Shown here: in pieces, positions 58,889 through 64,000 of the stretch
Numbering within the stretch: the first letter of the stretch is position 1
Layout of the letters: every line of letters begins with the position of its first letter
Assembly: GCA_046348835.1 (NCBI GenBank)
Contig: JAXMDM010000002.1
Location: forward strand, 372,001 to 436,000
Direction of reading: 5' to 3'
DNA: 64,000 nucleotides
Origin: Defluviicoccus sp046348835
GTDB lineage: Bacteria > Pseudomonadota > Alphaproteobacteria > Rhodospirillales > Defluviicoccaceae
Notes under the pieces: model-generated
Told to the model about the DNA's origin: nothing
Database searches by the model: none
The model's input: the letters and a program-made list of their open reading frames with translations, nothing else
Position numbers and translations under genes: made by a program

Positions 58889-58931
58889 GGGGTCCCCGCA
58901 ACACGCGACCGACAAGGCGGAAGGAGCGAGG

Positions 58932-59822
58932 GTGACGATCAGTTCGATGACCGGGTTCGGCCGAGGCGAGGGCGCGCTCAACGCCCACGCCTGGGTATGG
59001 GAGGTGCGTAGCGTCAATGCCCGCGGACTCGATGTGCGCTGTCGCCTGCCCAACGGCTTCGAGGGATTGGAACCAGCGGTCCGCCAACGCTTCGCCGCCC
59101 ATTTGAACCGCGGCAGCGTCACCGCATCGCTCAACCTGACCCACACCGCCAGCGGCGGTCAGGTCCGCATCAACGAGGACGTTCTCGAACAGTACCTGGC
59201 GGCCGCCTCGGCCCTGCGGCAGCGCCTGCCCGATTCGCCGCCGCCGGCGATCGAAGGCGTTCTGGCGCTGCGGGGCGTGGTGGAGACGGGCGACAACGTT
59301 GTTTGCGGGGAGGCGCGGGCCGAACTGGATGCGGCCCTGCTGCTTTCCCTCGATCCGGTGATCGATGCGCTGGTTCAGCAGCGGCGCACCGAAGGGGGCC
59401 GCCTGGCGGCAATCCTGGGCGAGCACCTCGCCCGGATCGACGCGTTGTGCCAACAGGCGACGGCGCTGGCGGCCACTCAGCCGGCCGCGATCCAAGTGCG
59501 GCTGGAGACGCAGCTCTCGCTGCTGATCGCCGGCCAGCCGGCCCTTCCGGCGGAGCGGCTGGCCCAGGAGGTCGCGCTCCTTGCCACCCGCGCCGATGTC
59601 CGGGAGGAACTGGACCGTCTCCGGGCGCACCATCAGCAGGCGCTCGGCCTCGTCGCCGATGCGGCGCCGGTGGGACGTCGTCTCGATTTTCTCTGCCAGG
59701 AGTTCAACCGCGAGGCCAACACGCTCTGCTCCAAGTCGGCCGATATCGACCTGACCCGGGTCGGACTGGATCTGAAGAGCGTGATCGATCAGCTTCGCGA
59801 ACAGGTGCAGAACGTGGAATGA
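58932..59822 (+). CDS. yicC: YicC family endoribonuclease-like protein
   Basis: A 296-residue YicC protein. It begins ISSMTGFGRGEGAL with EVRSVNARGLDVRCRLP. The C-terminal DUF1732 region reads RLDFLCQEFNREANTLCSKS and ends with a KSVIDQLREQVQNVE-type helix. YicC is a metal-dependent endoribonuclease in E. coli. GTG 58932 has AAGGAG 6 nt upstream, against ATG 58947. It overlaps gmk by 4 nt. Confidence 0.93.
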   Translation: MTISSMTGFGRGEGALNAHAWVWEVRSVNARGLDVRCRLPNGFEGLEPAVRQRFAAHLNRGSVTASLNLTHTASGGQVRINEDVLEQYLAAASALRQRLPDSPPPAIEGVLALRGVVETGDNVVCGEARAELDAALLLSLDPVIDALVQQRRTEGGRLAAILGEHLARIDALCQQATALAATQPAAIQVRLETQLSLLIAGQPALPAERLAQEVALLATRADVREELDRLRAHHQQALGLVADAAPVGRRLDFLCQEFNREANTLCSKSADIDLTRVGLDLKSVIDQLREQVQNVE

Positions 59823-60550
59823 CCGATCCCGTGGCTCCCGTCGGGGCTTCGCCCGCGGATCCCTCTGCCCCTCCCCATGGGGATGGCGGTGCGGCGGCGC
59901 CGGTTGCGCGGCGCGGCCTGATGCTGGTGTTGTCGTCGCCGTCGGGTGCGGGCAAGACCACCATTGCGCGCGCTCTTCTCGCCCGTCACCACGATCTGCG
60001 GATGTCGGTTTCGGTGACGACGAGGCCGCCGCGGCCGGGCGAGGTGGACGGTCGCGACTACATTTTTGTCGATGCCCGGGCCTTCGACCGGCTGGTCGCC
60101 GAAGATCGGCTGATGGAGCATGCCACCGTGTTCGGCAACCGCTACGGCACTCCCCGCGCCACGGTGGAAGCGGCACTGGCCAGCGGCGGCGATGTCCTCT
60201 TCGATGTGGACTGGCAGGGGACGCAGCAGTTGCGGCGGAACGCCTCCACCGACCTGGTCAGCGTTTTCGTGCTGCCGCCCTCGCACGCGGAACTGGAGCG
60301 GCGGCTGCGGGCGCGGGCCCAGGATCCCGACGATGTGGTACGCCGGCGGATGGCGCGCGCCGCCGACGAGATGAGCCATTGGACCGAGTACGACTATATC
60401 ATCGTCAATCACGATGTGGTCGTGGCCGTCGACACGGCGGCGGCGATCCTTGCCGCCGAGCGCGCCCGCCGCGACCGCCAATCCGGTCTGGGTCAATTCG
60501 TCACCGGCCTGGTCAGGGCCGAGACGGCGGCGGCGCCGGAGCCCGGCTGA
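59819..60550 (+). CDS. gmk: Guanylate kinase
   Basis: A 243-residue GMP kinase. P-loop SSPSGAGKTT, VSVTTRPPRPGEVDGRDYIF, and the lid region VDWQGTQQLRR are present. The N-terminal 33 residues are a Pro/Ala-rich extension before GLMLVLSSPSG, so internal starts are possible, but ATG 59819 overlaps the yicC stop (ATGA). Its last 38 nt overlap the end of the convergent EamA gene. Confidence 0.95.
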   Translation: MTDPVAPVGASPADPSAPPHGDGGAAAPVARRGLMLVLSSPSGAGKTTIARALLARHHDLRMSVSVTTRPPRPGEVDGRDYIFVDARAFDRLVAEDRLMEHATVFGNRYGTPRATVEAALASGGDVLFDVDWQGTQQLRRNASTDLVSVFVLPPSHAELERRLRARAQDPDDVVRRRMARAADEMSHWTEYDYIIVNHDVVVAVDTAAAILAAERARRDRQSGLGQFVTGLVRAETAAAPEPG

Positions 60551-61430
60551 GCGAGGAGAGGGCGAGGCCGGCGGCGATCAGGGCGACACCGGCGGCGTGA
60601 TACCCATGCAGACGCTCACCGAGAAAGAGCATGGCCAGCCCGGCGGCGAACACCGGCATCAGATGGATGTACAGCCCGGCCCGCGCCGCGCCGATGCGGG
60701 CGACGCCCTCGTTCCAGCAAATGAAGGCGACCACCGAAGCGAACACCCCCACGTATCCGACAGCCAGCAGTGCCGAGGGAGTGGGCCGGAAGCCACCGCC
60801 GACCGCGGTCTCCCAGACGTAGGCCGGGACCAGCAGGACGAGCCCGACAAGGACGATCGCCAACAGGAAAGGGGCGGGGGGCAGGTCGGTGGGGCGCGCG
60901 CGGATGAGTACCGAGTATAGGGACCAGGCGATCACCGCGACCAGCATCCACGCATCGCCGGGGGTGAAGGCAAAGCCGCTGAGGGCGGCCATGTCGCCCT
61001 TCAGGATGATGATTGTCACCCCGGCGAAAGAGATGGCGATCCCCGCCGCCTGGGTCAGGCTGACCCGCATTCCTTCGAGGAGGAAGGCGACGAGGGGGAT
61101 GGCGACCGGAATGATGGCAATGATCAGGGTTCCGGAAATCGCCGTCGTGGTGTGCAGTCCCTGGTAGACGGCGAACTGGAAAGCGACGACGCCGGTGAGG
61201 GCGAGGAGGGCGATCCTGCCCAGGTGCCCTCGAAGCCGGGCCCGCCTCCGCCACAGATCGGCGGCGGCGAACGGAGCGAGCACCGCTGTCGCCACCACCC
61301 AGCGCCAGAAGGTCAGCGCCGCCGGCGGAACATCGGCGTGCACGGCGCGGCCGACGACGAAGTTGCCCGCCCAGCAGAGCGGCGGTATCACAAGGATGAG
61401 GTAGGGGAGGAACCGGCGCACCCGGCTCAC
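60513..61430 (-). CDS. EamA/DMT-family transporter
   Basis: A 305-residue permease with ten predicted helices in two EamA repeats. The first repeat begins PYLILVIPPLCWAGNFVVGRAV, and the second includes ALLAVGYVGVFASVVAFICWNEGVARIGAARAG, typical of DMT exporters. Substrate unknown. It is the last gene of the surA-pdxA-rsmA operon, overlapping rsmA by 4 nt, and its 3' end overlaps gmk tail to tail by 38 nt. Confidence 0.88.
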   Translation of the reverse strand: MSRVRRFLPYLILVIPPLCWAGNFVVGRAVHADVPPAALTFWRWVVATAVLAPFAAADLWRRRARLRGHLGRIALLALTGVVAFQFAVYQGLHTTTAISGTLIIAIIPVAIPLVAFLLEGMRVSLTQAAGIAISFAGVTIIILKGDMAALSGFAFTPGDAWMLVAVIAWSLYSVLIRARPTDLPPAPFLLAIVLVGLVLLVPAYVWETAVGGGFRPTPSALLAVGYVGVFASVVAFICWNEGVARIGAARAGLYIHLMPVFAAGLAMLFLGERLHGYHAAGVALIAAGLALSSLSRAPAPPPSRP

Positions 61431-62296
61431 CGGCGTCCTTGGTCGGGCTCCGCCCCGGCGCCGGCGGTGAGCTGTCGCGCCAGGGCGCAGAACTCTTCGA
61501 CCGTCAGCTCCTCGGCACGGCGCGTCGCGTCGACGCCGGCCGCCGCCGGGTCGACCCCCACCGACGCCAAGCTGCGTCTCAGCATCTTACGCCGCTGGCC
61601 GAACGCGGCCCCGGTCACCCGTTCAAGCGCGCTCCAGTCGGCGGCGGCCAGCGGTTGCGGTCTGGGGACGAGGCTGACCACCGCCGAGGTGACCCGGGGC
61701 GGCGGGGTGAAGGCACGGGGATCGACGGTAAACTCCACCGCGGCTTCGGCGACCCAGCCGGTGATGACGGCAAGCCGTCCGTAATCGGGGTCGCCCGGCC
61801 GGGCGCACAGTCGATGCGCCACCTCTTTCTGAAACATCAGGACCAGCCGCCGGTAGGCGCTCACCTGACGCAGCCAGCCCAGCAGCAGCGGCGTCGCGAC
61901 GTTGTAGGGAAGGTTGGCGACGATCGCCCGCGGAGCCGGCACCAGCGCGCGACAATCGACGGTCAGCGCGTCCGCCTCGATGACCTGCAGGCGCTGCGGG
62001 TAGGCTTGGGCGAGTTCGGACAGGGCAGCGACGCAGCGCGGGTCCTTCTCGACGGCGACGATCCGCGCGGCACCGGCGGCGAGCAGGCTGCGGGTCAGGC
62101 CGCCCGGGCCCGGCCCCACCTCGACCACGCTGACCCCGCTGAGGTCGCCGGCGACGCGGGCAATACGCGCGGTGAGGTTGGCATCGAGGAGGAAATGCTG
62201 CCCGAGGCTCCTGCGCGCATCGAGACCATGGCGGCGGATGACATCGCGCAAGGGCGGCAGCTCCGGCGGCGAAAGATGCGCCGCTGCCGGGCTCAT
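61427..62296 (-). CDS. rsmA: 16S rRNA (adenine1518-N6/adenine1519-N6)-dimethyltransferase
   Basis: A 289-residue KsgA/RsmA from ATG 62296. It shows SLGQHFLLDANLTARI, SAM motif I VEVGPGPGGLTRSLL, acidic VAVEKD, and catalytic NLPYNVATPLL. It dimethylates two adenines in helix 45 of 16S rRNA during 30S assembly. The start overlaps the pdxA stop (ATGA). The extended frame upstream was rejected. Confidence 0.96.
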   Translation of the reverse strand: MSPAAAHLSPPELPPLRDVIRRHGLDARRSLGQHFLLDANLTARIARVAGDLSGVSVVEVGPGPGGLTRSLLAAGAARIVAVEKDPRCVAALSELAQAYPQRLQVIEADALTVDCRALVPAPRAIVANLPYNVATPLLLGWLRQVSAYRRLVLMFQKEVAHRLCARPGDPDYGRLAVITGWVAEAAVEFTVDPRAFTPPPRVTSAVVSLVPRPQPLAAADWSALERVTGAAFGQRRKMLRRSLASVGVDPAAAGVDATRRAEELTVEEFCALARQLTAGAGAEPDQGRR

Positions 62297-63309
62297 CGGA
62301 CTGCCGGGGTGTGCGCCCGTCGGCGGGCGATGGCATCCGCCAGCTTCAGCGCCGCGAGCAGGCTGGTGGCGCTGGCCCGCCCGCTGCCGGCGATATCGAA
62401 GGCGGTGCCATGATCCGGCGAGGTACGGACGAACGGCAGGCCGAGGGTGACGTTGACCGCCCGGTCGAAGTCCAGCGCCTTGATGGGGATCAGGGCCTGA
62501 TCGTGATACATGCAGATTGCCGCATCGTATCCGGCCCGGGCGGCGGGGGTGAACAGCGAGTCGGCCGGCAACGGCCCCGCCACATCCAGGCCTTCGCCAC
62601 GCAGGCATGCCACCGCCGGAGCGACGACGTCGCGATCTTCCATCCCCATGGCGCCGTTCTCACCGGCATGAGGGTTGACGCCGGCGATCGCCAGGCGCGG
62701 CCGGGGAATGCCGAAGTCGCGGCGCAGGGCGACCCACGTGGTTCGCGCCGCGGCGAGGATGGCGGCGCCGTCGAGGACGCGCAGTGCCTCGGCGAGAGCG
62801 AGGTGGATGGTGACCGGGACCACCCGCAGGGACGGTCCGGCCAGCATCATCACCGGGACCGCGGTCCCGCCGGCCAGCTCCGCCAGATATTCGGTATGGC
62901 CGGGAAACGGGAAACCGGCGGCGTAAAGCACCGCCTTGTTTATCGGGTTGGTGACGATGCCGCTCGCCCGTCCGCTCTGCGCCAGTCGGACCGCGGCTTC
63001 GATCGAGCCGAGCACCGAGGCGGCGTTGCGGCGATCGGGACAGCCGGGAGTCCCCGGATGCGTCAGCCGGATCGGCAGCACCGGCAACCCATCGGCGAAG
63101 GCGGCCGAGGCCGCTTCCGGTCCGTCGACGGCCACCACCGGCACCGGCCAATCCAGGGCTCGGGCCAGGGCGGCCAGGCGCGTCGGGTCGTCCAGGGCGA
63201 GGAAGCGGGGGGAAACGTCCGTGCGTGCCAGCCAGGCCTTCAGTGTCAGTTCGCCGCCGATGCCGGCGGGGTCGCCCATGGTCAGCGCCAGGGGCGGCCC
63301 GCCGTTCAC
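62293..63309 (-). CDS. pdxA: 4-hydroxythreonine-4-phosphate dehydrogenase
   Basis: A 338-residue enzyme of pyridoxal phosphate synthesis. The N-terminus is PLALTMGDPAGIGGEL. It shows FPFPGHTEYLAEL, AGVNPHAGENGAMGMED (metal-binding His) and MYHDQALIPIKALDFDRAVNVTLGLPFVRTSPDHGTAFDIAG in order (given here in outline). Start GTG 63309 overlaps the surA stop. Gene order surA-pdxA-rsmA is the classical proteobacterial arrangement. Confidence 0.97.
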   Translation of the reverse strand: MNGGPPLALTMGDPAGIGGELTLKAWLARTDVSPRFLALDDPTRLAALARALDWPVPVVAVDGPEAASAAFADGLPVLPIRLTHPGTPGCPDRRNAASVLGSIEAAVRLAQSGRASGIVTNPINKAVLYAAGFPFPGHTEYLAELAGGTAVPVMMLAGPSLRVVPVTIHLALAEALRVLDGAAILAAARTTWVALRRDFGIPRPRLAIAGVNPHAGENGAMGMEDRDVVAPAVACLRGEGLDVAGPLPADSLFTPAARAGYDAAICMYHDQALIPIKALDFDRAVNVTLGLPFVRTSPDHGTAFDIAGSGRASATSLLAALKLADAIARRRAHTPAVR

Positions 63310-64000
63310 AGCCGGATATCCAGGAGCGCCGATCGTCGCAATTCGCGAAGTTGCTGCCGCGCCGCCGCCGACATCCGCTGCTCAAAGATACGCCGTTCGA
63401 CTTGGGCGCGGAGATCGGGGCTGATGGCTTCCTCTTGGCGGTCGCACACCATAAGCAGGATGATGCCGTCGGCAGTGCGCAACGGCTCGCTTACCTGACC
63501 GGCCTTGAGCGAACCGACGACCTGGCGGATCTGCGGCGGCAGCTTGTCGAGTTCGACCCGGCCGAGATCGCCTGCCGAGCCGGCGCCCATCTGGCGTCCC
63601 TTGTCGCTGAATTCAACGCAGGTTCCCGGGCGCGCCCGCAGTTCGTTGGCCTTGGCCAACTGCTCGGCGACGGTCGCCGGCGGCGCCGTCGCCGCTAGGG
63701 GCAGCACCACCTGGTGCAGGGTGAGGATCGTCGAGCCCCTGTCGAGCGCGGACGCGGTTCGGCGGTTGACCAGCTGCAGAACATAGAACCCGGTGTCGGT
63801 GCGGATCGGGGCGGATACCTCGCCCGGATTGAGCTGTTGCATGGCGGCGTCGAGGCGGTTGTCCAGCTGTCCGGGCCGAACCCAGCCGAGATCGCCTCCG
63901 GCGTCCGCCGAAGCGCTCTGCGAGAAGGTTCGGGCGAGGGCGGCGAAGCTGGCCCCGCCCCGGCTCTCGCGGACGATCCGGTCGGCCAGTTCCTGCACCT
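63306..64000 (-). CDS. surA: Periplasmic chaperone/peptidylprolyl isomerase SurA, C-terminal part
   Basis: The frame enters from the right edge, so only the C-terminal 231 residues are visible. Two parvulin-like domains can be seen: the first with FSQSASADAGGDLGWVRPGQL and a closing VLQLVNRR-type strand, the second, more diverged, with GSAGDLGRVELDKLPPQI and LLMVCDRQEE. SurA assists folding of outer-membrane proteins. It overlaps pdxA by 4 nt. lptD would be expected upstream, outside the window. Confidence 0.9.
   Translation of the reverse strand, partial: VQELADRIVRESRGGASFAALARTFSQSASADAGGDLGWVRPGQLDNRLDAAMQQLNPGEVSAPIRTDTGFYVLQLVNRRTASALDRGSTILTLHQVVLPLAATAPPATVAEQLAKANELRARPGTCVEFSDKGRQMGAGSAGDLGRVELDKLPPQIRQVVGSLKAGQVSEPLRTADGIILLMVCDRQEEAISPDLRAQVERRIFEQRMSAAARQQLRELRRSALLDIRL

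Overview
The window is a GC-rich, gene-dense stretch of bacterial chromosome. Gene content and order point to an alphaproteobacterium, most likely Rhodospirillales-like. Diagnostic blocks are rpmH-rnpA-yidD-yidC-engB-argB, dapD-dapE, fmt-def, rpsF-rpsR-(DUF2232)-rplI ... dnaB-alr-mlaE-mlaF-radA-cvpA-purF, fabG-acpP-fabF-mltG-yicC-gmk and surA-pdxA-rsmA. No rRNA, CRISPR array, prophage or intact insertion sequence is visible. One tRNA gene, tRNA-Pro(CGG), is present. The taxonomic call is inference from synteny and composition only.

Layout. 0-6 kb: the start of an unknown minus-strand gene, a PlsC/acyl-ACP-synthetase fusion, then a minus-strand operon made of a TVP38-type membrane protein, a MerA/Lpd-like flavin disulfide reductase and an orphan histidine kinase. 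6-11 kb: the RNase P / membrane insertase operon, with a clear sigma70 promoter, running into argB. 11-20 kb: an EAL-domain protein with an altered metal site, a HAD nucleotidase, lysine/peptidoglycan precursor genes (dapD, dapE), truA, an uncharacterised 348-residue protein, and fmt/def. 20-27 kb: a DUF4139 envelope protein, rmuC, an NnrS protein, a 41-residue membrane protein, a SleB-type wall hydrolase, and an aldehyde dehydrogenase/DUF779 pair with an operator-like palindrome. 27-28.5 kb: a small palindrome flanked by direct repeats, tRNA-Pro and a polyprenyl diphosphate synthase. 28.6-37.5 kb: a long plus-strand cluster (DUF2007, methyltransferase, S49 peptidase, GNAT, small Cys protein, glyQ, glyS, ppdK) closed by a strong UUCG hairpin. 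37.5-42.7 kb: the most accessory-looking part, with a membrane-anchored TIR protein, a PHA-synthase-like hydrolase, two small unknown proteins and an SLC13/RCK_C permease. 42.7-55.2 kb: a minus-strand housekeeping series from rpsF down to purF and an SDR. 55.3-60.6 kb: the fatty-acid / murein / nucleotide operon. 60.5-64 kb: a minus-strand surA-pdxA-rsmA-EamA operon running off the right edge.

Most of the window is conserved core metabolism and translation. The best candidates for new biology are the TIR protein with a predicted periplasmic sensor domain, the TVP38 / disulfide reductase / orphan kinase operon, the PHA-synthase-like hydrolase with its small membrane neighbour, the uncharacterised protein at 17.1-18.1 kb, and the palindrome/direct-repeat structure near 27.2 kb. 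I did not find a clear multi-gene undescribed system. Those loci are leads, not demonstrated systems.
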